Shown in pieces: positions 1 through 11,556 of a DNA stretch of 64,000 nt (the first letter of the stretch is position 1; each line of letters opens with the position of its first letter). Below the pieces are notes generated by a model. The model saw only the letters and a list, made by a program, of their open reading frames with translations. It did no database searches and was not told the DNA's origin. The stretch is from the NCBI GenBank assembly GCA_033064195.1, contig JARBJD010000056.1, positions 248,001-312,000 of the forward strand, given 5' to 3'. Source of the stretch: Blattamonas nauphoetae. Taxonomy: Eukaryota > Preaxostyla > Oxymonadida. The position numbers were made by a program, and so were the translations under genes.

Positions 1-1224
1 GCTGAGATTTTTGAATATGATCCAAACACAAAACTCGAAACGGGAAAGCACTTCTTGCGAGAACTCAACACATCCACGACATCCCTCTCAGAAACAGCTA
101 TTTCGTTCTCTCTCACGTCATCTGAGCTTCAAGCGAATCTGAACGAAACATTTGAGTGGAGAACCAGATTGATGTATGGAAACAACGAGACAACGAGTTG
201 GCTTCGCCTGAAAGAAAGTTTGGCTGCAGAAAAGAAGGCACAACTGTCGAAAAACATGAAATGGATTATTCCAATCGTCGCTGCCTGTTCAGTTCTCCTT
301 CTGTTCCTCCTCATCATTATTGTTCTCCTTCGTCGCCGTAAGCAAAAGAAGTCACAAAATGAATCTGCAAAGAAAGAACTTGACCAAGTAGACCAGATGA
401 TAGATGTTGAAAAAATAGAAGAAAGGGAAACAGTCGAAGCTGTGGGGGCCAATCAGGAGTCGACGATCCAAACGGACGACGTGAAAAAGACCGAAATTCA
501 GAAATCTTTCGACCAAGACACTCAGGTCGGTCTTGGTCAAGAATACGTGAGAGGGGTCGATCATGGGGTTCCTGTTGTGGTGAACAAGAAGGACACTCTC
601 TACGAGCGATTGCATGGAGAGAAGAAACGCGAGATTGATCGAACGAAACTTCGGAGAGAGATTGTGGACTCTCTGAAGCTCATCCTGAAACGAGCACCAG
701 CGAGCCAAGTTCTGACAAACTTTTCCTCGCATTGGGTCTTGTTCAGTCCCGACGATGCGGTTCATCTGAAACTTCAGAAAGAAGAAACAGAAACGGCAGA
801 TCAGCCCAAATCGATGGGGTTTCAAAACAATGGCAACCATGAGGACATTCGATGGAAGGCGCCCGAGGCTCAAGAAGAAAGATCAACCCAGAATTTCGAC
901 AAAGAGAAGGCGTTAGTTTTTAGTCTTGGCCTCGTCTTGTACGAAATAGAGACTGGTTCTGTGCCACATCCAGAGACGGATGCGATCAATGCTGCTCGTC
1001 AACTGGGAACAGGGGTGCTCCCACGAATGGAGCTGGTGAAAGACCCTTCAATGAAGGAGTTGATTGAGAAATGTCTGAATGTGATGCCCTGCGACCGCCC
1101 AACTTTGGACGATATCTCAAAATCATTGAATGGGTCAGTCAATGTGAAGGATGAGTCGGGCTCTCTCATTAAAGCTGGTCGTGGAAAAGGTTACCTTCCA
1201 CTCGCTCCGTCAAATGGTATTTAG
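1..1224 (+). CDS. Membrane protein with cytoplasmic pseudokinase tail (5' end outside window)
   Basis: The frame is open from base 1, so the gene starts left of the window; the stop is TAG at 1222-1224. The visible part has a short outer segment, one strong membrane helix at about 256-330 (WIIPIVAACSVLLLFLLIII) followed by a basic stop-transfer run, an acidic linker, and a degenerate protein-kinase domain. Kinase-like landmarks are LYERLHGEK at its start, RWKAPEA in the APE position, a helix-F-like FSLGLVLYEIETG and a terminal CLNVMPCDRPTLDDI. The place of the HRDxKxxN catalytic loop is taken by SHWVLFSPDDAVHLKL, so catalysis is unlikely. The shape fits a large oxymonad surface-protein family as I remember it (beta-helix outside, pseudokinase inside); that link is from memory. 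It probably acts at the plasma membrane as a receptor or adhesion-type protein. Confidence 0.7.
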   Translation, partial: AEIFEYDPNTKLETGKHFLRELNTSTTSLSETAISFSLTSSELQANLNETFEWRTRLMYGNNETTSWLRLKESLAAEKKAQLSKNMKWIIPIVAACSVLLLFLLIIIVLLRRRKQKKSQNESAKKELDQVDQMIDVEKIEERETVEAVGANQESTIQTDDVKKTEIQKSFDQDTQVGLGQEYVRGVDHGVPVVVNKKDTLYERLHGEKKREIDRTKLRREIVDSLKLILKRAPASQVLTNFSSHWVLFSPDDAVHLKLQKEETETADQPKSMGFQNNGNHEDIRWKAPEAQEERSTQNFDKEKALVFSLGLVLYEIETGSVPHPETDAINAARQLGTGVLPRMELVKDPSMKELIEKCLNVMPCDRPTLDDISKSLNGSVNVKDESGSLIKAGRGKGYLPLAPSNGI

Positions 1225-1706
1225 TCTTACACAGAGACTCGCTCATTGATCTCTCACACACCACGTCACCAATTCACATCATGAAACAATGGGTTCATAA
1301 CAGAGAAACCCAGAATATAGTCATTATCACGTCACTCACCTGCTTCACAACAGAACCACAACTCGCTCGACATCACTCTCTCCACCGAGAATGTCGAAAG
1401 AGATCACAACACAATCAACACACTCATCTCACGCTATTCACCACAAGGAGGCATAGTATCTCTTCATCATTTGAGAACGGCTTCGTTCTCCCTACACGAG
1501 TTCCAATAATCTCTTGATTCGATCTTTCTGTGTCAATTTAACCATTCCTATTATCTCTTGATTTTCATGTCAGCCTCTTGATTTATCTTGATTTGTCTTG
1601 ATTTCATGGTTTTTTCCGAAACGGACAATCGAACAAATCTCAAAAAAGGGTCTGGTGACAAGTTGGACAATCTGAAGACTTATCAGATCTGACAAATACG
1701 AATAAG
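1225..1706. other. Intergenic region between convergent genes
   Basis: No convincing gene. The stretch separates the 3' ends of the pseudokinase gene (plus) and the DDX11-like gene (minus). Around 1500-1610 the short motif CTTGATT recurs several times in T-rich DNA. No RNA gene or mobile-element end was recognised. Confidence 0.5.
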
Positions 1707-4700
1707 CTATTCCTCTCGACTCAAATGAGAGAATGCTCGATCGCTGTTGGGTTGCGGTGAAAGGGTGTTCAGGCATGTCTGGTCCCCTTTTGCTTTAATC
1801 TCTGCGATATTCTTCCTCTTTAGCATGATCTGTGTTTGTTGAATGTGTCTCTCACTCTCCACAAAAGAACCATTCACCCAACTCCCCACAAAATACTCAT
1901 TCACACATTTCCTCACTTCATTGCTATCCATCTCACTCTTCCCACTTGCTGAGTTTTCCAATCGTTTGAATACCCAATTCGGCAGTCTTTGTCTGATCCC
2001 AGGTTGGTTGAATCGAGAGTCCACGAGGAGGCAGACGGCATAATCGTCCTTGTGGCGGATACAGCGTCCGATTGACTGGTTCACTGCTCGCATGCACAAG
2101 TCGAGGTACATTGAATCTGCAAAATCCTTTCCGAACTGTTTGGAGGAGAAGCTCAGTCTGGCAGAGAGGACTGGGTCGTGTCTGTTGGGGAAGGGGAGGC
2201 CGACAACTACCACACATCGAGCATATCCATCACTGAAGTTGATCCCTTCACTCATTTTTCCGCCCACCACACAAAACATCATCGCACCAGTGCGTCCGCT
2301 CCCCTCCCATGTCTGGTCAATCTCTGTTTTGAAACTGGTCAGTGTTTGAGTTGTATCAGAGCCCTGTTTTTCGATGAATAGTTTCTTTCGTTCTGAGAGG
2401 AGATCGGAGAGAGAGACGGGTCGATCAACGCCATCCACTCGATGGGACATTGTCTCCTCCGAGAAATATTTGACAGCGATGTGGAGGAGCGAGTATGATG
2501 AAAAGAAGACAACGATTCCATCAGGAACACGACACGACAAATCGAACAGGATCTGCCAGAGAGATCGGAGTTGGTCTGATGATGATCTGTTTGCGTGGTC
2601 GAACTTGAATGGCGTGGGAGTGCGTTGTTTGCTCTGTCCACCAAATTGTGACACGATGAATGCTTTAAATTGGTTGGGTTTGATGATATGCTCCCAGTGT
2701 TGGAAGAAGAAGCGTTGAGAGGAGGTGGTGGGAATAATCGATGACTGCTGTTTGGCAATCGACGGTGGAATGAGAGGAGCTGGAAGGAGTTGATACGCCA
2801 GTGAAGCAATGGGAGAGAGTGTCCCGCCCAGAAAGATGATAGAACGGCAGACGAGTAGGTCAGCAAAGAACGACGAGGTGTCCATGAGGACAAACTGCAC
2901 ACTTGATTCTTGGCCCTCCAAATCCAACTCAAACCGTTCAAACGGGTTTTCAGAATCAGACGAAGCACTATCACTGTTGTCACTGTCTTCCATTTTGCTT
3001 GATCGAAGAGTTTGCTGTGGTTGAAAATGTGATGTGGAGAGGACTGAAGCTCCTGACTTAAGTTTCCACTTGATCATGATCCATCCTTGCTTATTTTGGA
3101 GACAGAGCATTGAAAGAAATCGAATAAATGATCGAAGAGACGATGGGCTTGTGAGAGAAAGATCGGAGTTGTCAGAGTCCACCTTTCTGAGGCAGAATGC
3201 CGTCAATTTCGAGAGGAGCAATGAATCAGTAATGAATTCTTTGATCTCAAACAAGTTTTCTGTGATGCCACATGCATTGAGGAATCCATCAACAGGTTTG
3301 AGGATGAAACGTTCATGTTGCGTGGACGTCGGATTGGTGATTAGTTTTGCGTCTTCGAAAAGGGTGTTGAATGATTGTAAAATCTTACTCAAAACACGAA
3401 TTAACGCCTTATGGGGATCAGATATTCCTGTGGAAGGCGGTTGTTTTCGCTTCGTCTTTGCGGGAGGAGGGGGTGAATGGTTTGTGGCGGAATCGTCGCT
3501 CTGTGAATGATTTTCAGGAGATTCTTCAGAGCCAGAATCAACTTCTATCATTCCTGTCACTGGGAGGAATACCTGTGGTGATCGGAACCCCAGAGGGGAA
3601 AAAGGACGGTCATCACGAGTTCTCCGTTTTTGAGAGAAATTCTGCAAAAGTTTGAGTGATTCTTGGAGAGATTGAACTGTGACAAGAACAGAGTTGCTCT
3701 CGTCTATCGAAGCAGGGACGTTGTGAGCTTCGTCGAAGACGATGGTTGTTGAATGATTGATCTGAAGTTGTGAGTGATTTCTTGCCTCTGCATCCAAAAT
3801 ATAATTGTAGGGAGTCACACAATATGTTGTTGACGTACAAGCGTTCTGGCAAGCGTAGTAGGGGCAAGCTTTATCCTCCTGTCCTCGGAGGCAAAGTTCT
3901 TCGATGTCCATCGGAATAATTTGAATTGTTTGCGTGAGTTTTTGGATAAAATCTGTGTTTGAATACGGACATTTTTGTTTTGGGTTGCTTTCTTTCTGAA
4001 GACGCTGACATTCAGCCTCGATGAGAAGTGATTTCTGAAAGTGTGAAGAAATGTGAAAGAACAAACCTTCAGGCCAAGAACTTGGGGATTAATGCAAAGA
4101 TGGGCTCTACTTGCAAGAAATGAGATTGATAGTCGTGATACGTAATCTCTGAAAAGTGATAACGGCGTTGACTTCGGAGGAGCTGGAAGGATGAGAAGAA
4201 TTCGTTTGAATTCATCAATGATTTGTTTGATCTGGCCATGAGTTCTCGTGCATACGATTACCTACACCATAAAATGCAAAGGGAATGACGGAAACCTGAT
4301 TGTGTAATTGTTGAGTTTGTGTCGAAGGTGACGAGAAAGTTTGTTCATCCATCGAAACTAACGAAGCGTATTCATCTGCGAGCTGATCTTGAAGGTCAGA
4401 ATTGTCATTCAGACTATCATTGCTTCCAGTATCTGTTTTGAATCGTTTTTGGGCTGATGTCCTTTTCTGTTGAAAAATTTTTAGTCGCTCTGTCTTTTCT
4501 TTTTGTCTTGTTTGACTGAGGGCGAGGACAGCATCTTGAAAATTCCCGTATGACCCGAAACTCAAGGTGTTCGACTTTCTTGGTGGTTCAACTCTTGAAA
4601 AGGTGTCATCAACAAGAAACCGGCGGGTTCCACAGAGGAGAGACAATGTTTTTCCCTAATGTGCGGAAAATTTTGTGTGAGTGAGAATTCATACTGTTCC

Positions 4701-4841
4701 TGTCGGACTTTCCAGAAATGAAAGTTGTCGCTCTTTCATCGAAGTGGTAATACACTCCATCAATTCGGATTGAGCAGGATACGGAACATACGGAAATCCA
4801 AAACGATCTTGAGAAGAATTTGGTCTGTTGTCATTGGACAT
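1707..4841 (-). CDS. DDX11: DDX11/CHL1-type iron-sulfur DNA helicase, 4 exons
   Basis: Superfamily 2 helicase of the XPD/FANCJ/RTEL1/DDX11 group; DDX11 (Chl1) acts in sister-chromatid cohesion and fork repair. I place exons at 4841-4695, 4655-4296, 4261-4067 and 4034-1707, with introns of 39, 34 and 32 nt, all phase 0, giving about 1009 residues (human DDX11 is about 970). The splices restore family motifs: a Q-motif-like FGFPYVPYPAQ near the N-terminus, Walker A ESPTGTGKTLSLL across intron 1, motif Ia VCTRTHGQ after intron 2, cysteine-bearing FeS segments (LCINPQVL, CPYS, ACPYYAC), the DEAH box VFDEAHNVP, and the diagnostic GGKMSEGINFSDGYARCVVV followed by GLPFPN. The chosen ATG at 4841 is the first in frame after a stop. 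A charged low-complexity insert lies between the DEAH box and motif III. The gene looks intact. Confidence 0.9.
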
Positions 4842-5078
4842 TCGATTCTGGATTCGTCCTGGGCCGATCGGTCATTCATTGGTTTAGGAGATGGAATCAT
4901 GGCATATTTTTAATGTACCTCAAAGACAAACAATCTAGGAACCTGATAAGTGGAGCAATTTCACAGTTTATTTCTGAAACAGACAATCGAACGCCAGACA
5001 GTGGAGAATCAAGAAAGAATCAAATCAAGACGAAGAAAGAGTTCAGAACAAAAAAGGCACTGTTTGACAAAACAAGAT

Positions 5079-7376
5079 TCAATCCCAGTCGTCTTTCAAG
5101 AGGGATAATGGTCGGTCTGGTTCCAAATCTCGCTTCCACCTTCCATATCCCTGAAATCCTCCACCTCGTTCTGCGTTCTCCCCAACATCACCCGATGCCT
5201 TTTCACAATCCCACAACTTGTCATGGGCTGGTTCTGGAGAGAGAAGAATGTCAGGGCCATCTTCATTCAGAGTCGACCGATGGAGGCCTGATAATGAACG
5301 TTGGGAGTCGTGGAGTGTGAAGAAGAGTTGGTCTGTTGTTGTGTTGTGGCGTGAGTGAGTTGTGGGGTCGTCGTGGAAAGACTCATCGAATGGCGAAGTG
5401 TCAGGCCCATTGTCCGTTGAGAGGATGGAACGAGTTGGGAGATGTGGAGTGAGTGAGGGCGACCCTGGGAATGTGAAGAACTGTTTCAAAACACGATCTG
5501 TCTTGTCCTTGAGTGGAAGGATGAAGAGAGGATCTGTGGAGACGTCGATGTGGACGGTTCGTGTGATATCGACGTCAAATTCAGCAGAATCTGGGTCGGC
5601 GAGAATTCGCGATAAAGAAATCAAAGTTTCTCGTCCTCCACATCTGATCGTCATCTGCTCAAAAACATTCGAATCTGAATCGTCAGATGCTGTTGTAGGA
5701 GATGACACTCGCTCTTGTGTCCCGAGACTCGATCGACTGAGAAATGGTGATGCGAATGCGACAGCATTTTCGCGATTCGATTCCATCTTTCGTGTTCCAA
5801 AGAAGAGAAGGTTCTCAAGCCCTTCCAAACATCGTTTCACAACCCGCACGTCACTGACACAAAGTCCACGGCAGAGAATGGTAACGGCTGTGCATTCTTC
5901 TTCGCCAGGCTCTGTGTTCAGAACGCCTTGTTGGAGAAAAGTCTCGATCTGATCGTCTTCTCCATCAGTCATGTTCGACAAAAGGTAAACAGCCTCGTTC
6001 AGCACTTCTTCAGACACATTGGCACGCGATGCAATCTCGAAGGCTGATGTGATGATTCCGTTGGTGAGGAGGAGATGTCGGGAGAAGGGAGTGGAAGTGG
6101 CCATGTTCGAGAAGAGACGCATCGTGTGGGAGATCATGCCTTCTTCACCCTTCGGAGGATACAGAAAGGATTTCAGCATGAGGATGTCTTTCGAGTTGTG
6201 GAGGAGCTGAAATTGATGAAAATGAGTTAAGAAGCATACATCCACAACATCCGTTTCACAGCTCATGCAATCGGCGAGCAAACGAAGTCCAACATCATCC
6301 GATGAATATCCGTTCTGAGAGAGCATCCAAATCACTTGGGCAATTCCGTTGTTTTTGCAGAAAAGGTGAAGACTGGTCTCGTCTCCAGTGCTGATCAATC
6401 GACACAAGAATGAACATGCCATTTCTTCCTCCACAAGTGTCCAATCCGAAAAATGCAAGCAAATAATATATATCGATGGAGACAGAATTGGTAGATACGT
6501 CTTGATCATATCGCCTTGTGCACAGGAATCAAGACAATGGAGACAGAGGTACAGAAGCGAATGATGAGATTGATGCGAAGGTGGGTTAGGTTGACTCTGG
6601 AGAAGGATGTCACTGAAAATTGTGACGAGTTCAGTCAGAACAGAAGGATCGAGGACGACGGTGCGGCTTTCAGAATCACTGAGAAGTGACGATAAGATGA
6701 GGAAGGCCTTGGCAAGGATATAGGAAGAAAAAAAGGAAAACTATATGTTTTAACATGAATTCAGTGTGTGTAAGGCATTGCCGTATTTGAGAGATGAGGG
6801 TAGGAAAGAACCCGATTCTTGAACCGATCCTGAAAACTGACGACAGGTTAGAGACAATGCGAAGGGCAGCAAACTGAAAAAATGATGAAGGGAAAGCACA
6901 AACAAGAGTTTCACAAGAAGGATTTATGTTTAAAATTGATTCTACACTTTCAAAGAGCTGAATTGATTGTTGATCGGACAGAAGGGCACCCCCTACAGAA
7001 GGAAGAACAGAAATGAGAATTACCTGTTGAAACCTGTGTGGAAAGCTGTTTGAGACAGATTAGTGTTTGTGTTTCATTGTGTGATGAAATTGACGCCTGA
7101 AGTGCAATGAGGGTAGCTTCCATCTGTGAAGTCAGAAGAATGACTTGAAAAAAAGATGAAAAACACCATCCCATAGAAGCTAGCTTCATCCACAAAATCG
7201 TTCATTCGAGATTCGGATTGCACAGATAATTGTTTTCTTTTTCCAATGCGGAGATTGATCGGCATTTTTCCTCTTCGTTTCTTGGGAACATCAGTTGATT
7301 CTTCCTGCTCGAACAAATACAATCGATCTGATTCCCGTCGTTGGAGTGAAGTGGTGAATGAAGAAGATTGTGACAT
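5079..7376 (-). CDS. Importin-alpha-like armadillo-repeat protein, 5 exons
   Basis: Likely karyopherin alpha, the adaptor that links nuclear-import cargo to importin beta. Exons inferred at 7376-7167, 7123-7024, 6992-6904, 6873-6742 and 6707-5079; introns are 43, 31, 30 and 34 nt, and every join keeps one frame (about 719 residues). The N-terminus has a basic IBB-like segment (RRESDRLYLFEQ, then KKRRGKMPINLRIGKRKQ). Armadillo-type helices follow: FAALRIVSNLSS, NEAVYLLSNMTDG and, most telling, VKRCLEGLENLLFFG, which matches the conserved LEGLENIL of importin alpha. Beyond about residue 480 the protein runs into an unusual Ser/Asp/Thr-rich tail of about 200 residues, so it is longer than the usual 520-540. 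It starts divergently from nothing recognisable; the upstream side is repeat-rich DNA. Another arm-repeat protein cannot be excluded. Confidence 0.7.
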
Positions 7377-8600
7377 GTGGGATTCGATGTGGAAGATTTT
7401 ATGGGGGCTCGAAAAGAGAAAGGCACAAGACCATTGGAACATTGTTGATTCATGTTAAAGAATAAAGATTTGATAAAAAAATTAGTTTTTTTTGTTTTCA
7501 ATCCTTGTATGCTGAAAAAGCGAGAGATCGAAAGAACGATATAGTTCCCATTTCATGAGAATAGATGTATCTTGAGAAAAGTCAGTCGATGAGAGATTAC
7601 ACACTAAAAGTCAGTATAACAGAGCAATATTATGTGAAACTGAGTTGTTTTGAGTCGACCATAGTGATTCTGAGTTTTCCTGACTTTTGTCGATCATTTT
7701 TCCAGAACTAGATGTACGTTTTGGACCGAAAAAAAGCATTGAAATCGTATATAGATCGATCAAAGACACTCAACAAAAGAAATAAGTACCCACGAATTTT
7801 GGCCAGGCGAATAACAGTGTTTTTTCACATCTTCCCAGACAACCTCAATTTGTTCTCATTTTTTGTCAAAAACATCTTTTCAACAAAGAAACATTTCTGT
7901 AGGAATTTTCATCAAAATTGGTTCACAAGTTGTGAAGATATGACATAAATACATGTAAGAAATGGTACCAAACGAAGGATAAAGAGGATATCTCGGAATC
8001 GCGCCAGGATATGTTTGTCGTGTTCAAAATCCGTTCAGTTTCAATACCCCGTAACATGGGGTTGACTTATATGAATTGGTTCAACGAAGAAAACTTATAC
8101 TTGGTTCCGCATCACAATGCCTGTATCTAGAGAAAACCTAACAATATTTTGAAAGCCAGAAATACACACATTTTTCTCAGCTTTTGCCATCATTTCTCCA
8201 CAACCAGTCATCCGTTTTGATTCAAATAAAATGTATTGTGATCAGAAAGATCTCGACAAAAGCTGCTCTTAAACACCGATTTTTTGCTCAGGACTTTTTA
8301 TCGAGAAAAATATGGGTTTTTGTCCATTTTCCCAAATATCCAGCATTTTTCTCCCATTTTTTCCAAAATGTTAGTTTCACGAAAGAAACGTTTCTGTGAA
8401 AAAATTCATGAAAATCGACTATCTGGTTGTTGAGATAGTGCCGAAAAGCTTTTATTTCGGGCAAAAGGGGGTATTTTGAGGTTTTCTCCCAACTCAGGCG
8501 TTTCGGCGCGGAATTAATTGTATTATTCTTAGTTTGATCTAAAAATATATTGATCTAGCCCCATGTTGCGGATTAATGATAAGTTCGGGTTTTTGAAACA
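7377..8600. repeat. Diverged copies of the 590-bp MITE family, no gene seen
   Basis: AT-rich and without convincing genes. About 7840-7950 matches, in inverted sense, the interior of the MITE family seen at 11557-12744 (compare TTTCATCAAAATTGGTTCAC with the reverse complement of GTGAACAGATTTTGATGAAA near 11722). About 8140-8560 matches the other half, including TCTCCACAACCAGTCATCCG and GGTATTTTGAGGTTTTCTC near 8470. No clear TIR remains, so these are old fragments. Confidence 0.6.
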
Positions 8601-8802
8601 ATTGTAAAACAAGATCATCCCTTTTTTGCTTGGTTGGTCCATTATTGTCCTACACAGAAAAGAGCGTGGAATCTTGACTTTCGTGTATTTTTGATGCCTC
8701 GATAAGATAGATCTCATCATGAGTATATTTGGTTTTGTTTCACGAGAACGATGTCGTATGGTATCTATTATGAATCAGTGAGAATGGACGATGTCTGTCT
8801 CG

Positions 8803-9455
8803 TCAGTCTATAAATTGGAAATTCGAAGATGGAAAGTCGAACTTTTTTTTGATCTCACTAACTCTCATCCAAATTTCATCCCACTCGATTCCAAGAAAAC
8901 CTCCATTGCCAAAAAGAAGCGTCAAGTGTCGAGTGAGGAGTTTCAGCAGCTTCTGGAAATCCATGATGATCACTGCAGAGTGATCGTCAAGTCTGGACAC
9001 AATAGTATGAGAAAACGTCCTCTGCGCTTCTACTCCGTTCCTACGCTTTTCAATTGTTTGTTTTTCTTTTTCTTCGTTTGCTGTGAGTTTGTAATTGATG
9101 AGTTTCAGAGATTCTTCTTTTCTTTCAAGTGTCTTCCCCTGCTCACATATGAGGCAGTCGTCTGTTCTTCTTTTTCCTCTTTTATGGAATGGTGTTTTCT
9201 TGCAGAAGGGAGAGGAATGCATGGTTGTTTTACCAGAAGCCACGAGATCTTTCTGCTCATCTTTTTTTGGTGGACTTTAAAGTCACCGTTCTCTCTTTGG
9301 TGCAGATTTTGTAAGGTTGGGACGAGGAAAGGAGGCGGGACCTCATTGACATGAGGTTGCAGAGTCTGGTTTCGGTGCTCCAGGAAGTCGACATCACTGT
9401 CGTCTAAGGCGAGTTTGTCTTCACATTGGTCTTGTCTCATCAACCTTTGAATCAA
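8803..9455 (-). pseudogene. Possible fragment of a host gene, unrecognised
   Basis: Two overlapping minus-strand frames have protein-like composition: 9455-9105, with an acidic start (LALDDSDVDFLEHRNQ), and 9243-8803, with a C-x2-C pair and a charged helix (CLICEQGKTLERKEESLKL). They may be exons separated by a short intron near 9290-9240, or pieces of a decayed gene. The plus strand is also open across much of the same DNA, so strand is uncertain. No family was recognised. Both sides are MITE relics, which argues for a fragment rather than a working gene. Confidence 0.25.
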
Positions 9456-9479
9456 TTCTCGAAAACTTGTTTCTTGCTA

Positions 9480-9770
9480 TTTTTTTATGGTCCGAACATT
9501 GTGGAATACTTGTAGAAAAAGCGACTCCATCATGTACGAGTCAAAATACCGATTTTGTTTCGACAACCCTCTCAGAGGCAATTTTGTACCCTCTACAATA
9601 GTCTCTCACGATCCTGGAAAAAGAAAAGTGGTCAAACAAAGATAATATTTCTATCTCAGAAAAATTGTCACTCCCGATCCTGGGAAAACCTCAAAATGCT
9701 TTCAACTGCCCGGCTCCAAATGTTTTTCTCAACTTTTTATATCATTTCTTCACAACACTATTGGTCAACT
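9480..9770. repeat. Fragment of the 590-bp MITE family
   Basis: Near 9670 the string ACTCCCGATCCTGGGAAAAC is close to the family's internal CCACCCGATCCCGAGAAAAC near 11915, and CTCAACTTTTTATATCATTTC (about 9725) resembles the family's interior. It is end-truncated and diverged. Confidence 0.45.
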
Positions 9771-10439
9771 TCCTGTGTTGATCCTAACCACCACATCACC
9801 CACTTCATCATCGTCGAAATCAGTTTCAACTCGAGGTTCGTCACTTGTTGATTCATCCATGGAAACGTGACAAATTCATGGTTTCCCAGAGAGAGTGAAC
9901 GATAGCCGATCCTTTGTTATTCAGTTTGTCTTCACGACTTCAGCTTGGGATGGTAGCCCATTTAAATGACTGAGATCCTAACTTGGAACACCAGCATGAC
10001 GGAATCCTGTACTCATTCCGGAGGGGAGGAAGGCAGAATCGATCCTGATTCAACCGAATAGTGCCTTAGTCATTCATCTATTATTGCTGATATGCATGTG
10101 CACATTTGTGTCATTTTAGTTATTCCTTGCCTCTGTTTGGTATTTTGAAGGGAGAACCATGCGGGAAGGGAGGTACCAACCATTAGCTTGCACGATAAAG
10201 AGGCAGGCATCGTGGTGTTGTTGTATTGTTTGAAGAGCAGGGAAAAACTTTTATTTTTGAAGACACAACCAGTCCACTCTGTGATGTGCCCTTGATCTGA
10301 CAACTGGACTCATCCAGGTTGATGATGAACGCGGAGAGGCATTTCTCCTTCTTTGTTCTATCTCTGACATTCTCTAGGAACGGGATTTTGGTTTCGGATG
10401 TCGATTGGGACAGACGATACTTTTCAAAGAAAGTGGGCT
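9771..10439. other. Non-coding stretch, nothing recognised
   Basis: Short open frames only. The minus-strand frame near 10563-10183 continues the Merlin-like transposase region downstream but shows no recognisable domain. No RNA gene identified. Confidence 0.4.
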
Positions 10440-10920
10440 TCAGAAGACGAAGCTTATGGTGCCGAAGGTGCAACTTCCTTGCCCAGTCTGTAAACGGCGG
10501 CTCTCTGACATAAAGCGCTTTTGGACTCCGTTCGAAGGGAAACACCGTCTCATATGAGACCAAAGACCCTCTACTGTATTGGTACAGGTGCCAGTGAGGG
10601 GATCCCTATAATAATGGGAGTGGTTCACAGTGGTGTGTGTCTATCCGATTGAGCCGAGATTTGCGTATGCTCGCCATTCATCAGACATGATGTGGGTTCC
10701 TGGTCTTATTAGCCTGCTAATAATTGGTTCTAGTGTTCCTCTAGTTCTGTCTGGACTATCATTACGAAGTTTGGACCTGCATTTCCGTCTTCGAGCTGTT
10801 GAACTGTACCAAACACCAAAATCTGTTCTTTGCGTCTCCCTCGATGGTATTTTCTTTTTAGTACGATGGCTTCGTCTATTTCCACAATTGTCCCTTCTCG
10901 ACCAATTTGTGGTTGTGAAG
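10440..10920 (-). mobile_element. Decayed Merlin (IS1595/ISXO2-type) transposase
   Basis: DDE transposase of the Merlin superfamily, the eukaryotic relatives of bacterial IS1016/IS1595. Three blocks lie in order on the minus strand: TIVEIDEAIVLKRKYHRGRR and ILVFGTVQQ (about 10890-10790) with the first Asp; IISRLIRPGTHIMSDEWRAY (about 10715-10650) with the second Asp; and NHSHYYRDPLTGTCTNTVEG (about 10628-10560) with the catalytic Glu. The first and second blocks lie in different frames, and between the second and third an in-frame TAG sits where the family has tyrosine, so the gene is dead. The N-terminal part is missing: upstream DNA switches at about 10915 to MITE-family sequence. No TIR pair was found. 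Confidence 0.8.
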
Positions 10921-11060
10921 TTATGACGAAAATACATGAAAAAAGTGATGGAGAAGAGGTATTTTGAGGATTTTTTGGGATCGCGTGGGAAGAAAATTGT
11001 AACATAAATTTTGCTTCTTAGATTGACCAAAAGTGATAATTCCAGAAAATAGCACTCATT
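10905..11060. repeat. Half copy of the 590-bp MITE family abutting the Merlin remnant
   Basis: The segment GAGGTATTTTGAGGATTTTT, then GGGATCGCGTGGGAAGA, matches the reverse complement of 11575-11730 in the outer MITE. It ends near 11058 in GCACTCATTG, where the family TIR would begin. It butts directly against the transposase remnant. Confidence 0.55.
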
Positions 11061-11556
11061 GTTGACATGGAACGAATTGATGACACAACTATAATCATCA
11101 CAGAAACAGAAGACGACCGGATTGGAGGCTCGATCGAACCCCTCGAAAGTGAAGACGAGGGCATACTGTAACTTCATGGGACCACTTTTATAACATTTTA
11201 AATGAGTATAAGCTTCGGGTGTCGAAATGGGAAAAAGCTATTCGAACAGAAAAAGTGTTGGGTTCGATCAAACTCTCAGTATCAATATCACCTCTTCTAC
11301 TCCACGAATCACCTTAAACAAACAATTCTGGACTATTTTGACTTGAAAATATAGGTCTGCCTTGATTTCCTCTAGTGATTCTGAAGAATGAGTCTGATCT
11401 TTGTTTCTGTCCTTGTTCCTAGATTCATCTATATTTTAAGATTTCAGACAAAAATGGACTCTATTTATCGATTTATCGAGAAACAATCAGAAATCTTTGG
11501 ATACTATCCTTTTAGAAGTGGTCCCATGAAGTTCCATCTAGCCAAGATGAGAGTAG

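Noticed and set aside
1281-1517. 78-codon frame after the pseudokinase gene
   Set aside because: Low-complexity His/Thr/Ser composition, no motif, and only a short intergenic space.
8791-9354. Plus-strand frame of 187 codons as a gene
   Set aside because: Phe/Ser-rich in a way expected from the reverse of charged coding DNA, and no domain seen.
10641-10645. In-frame TAG in the Merlin transposase as a reassigned codon
   Set aside because: It stands at a conserved tyrosine, not glutamine, and TAG is used as a normal stop by host genes here (for example at 1222 and 1707).
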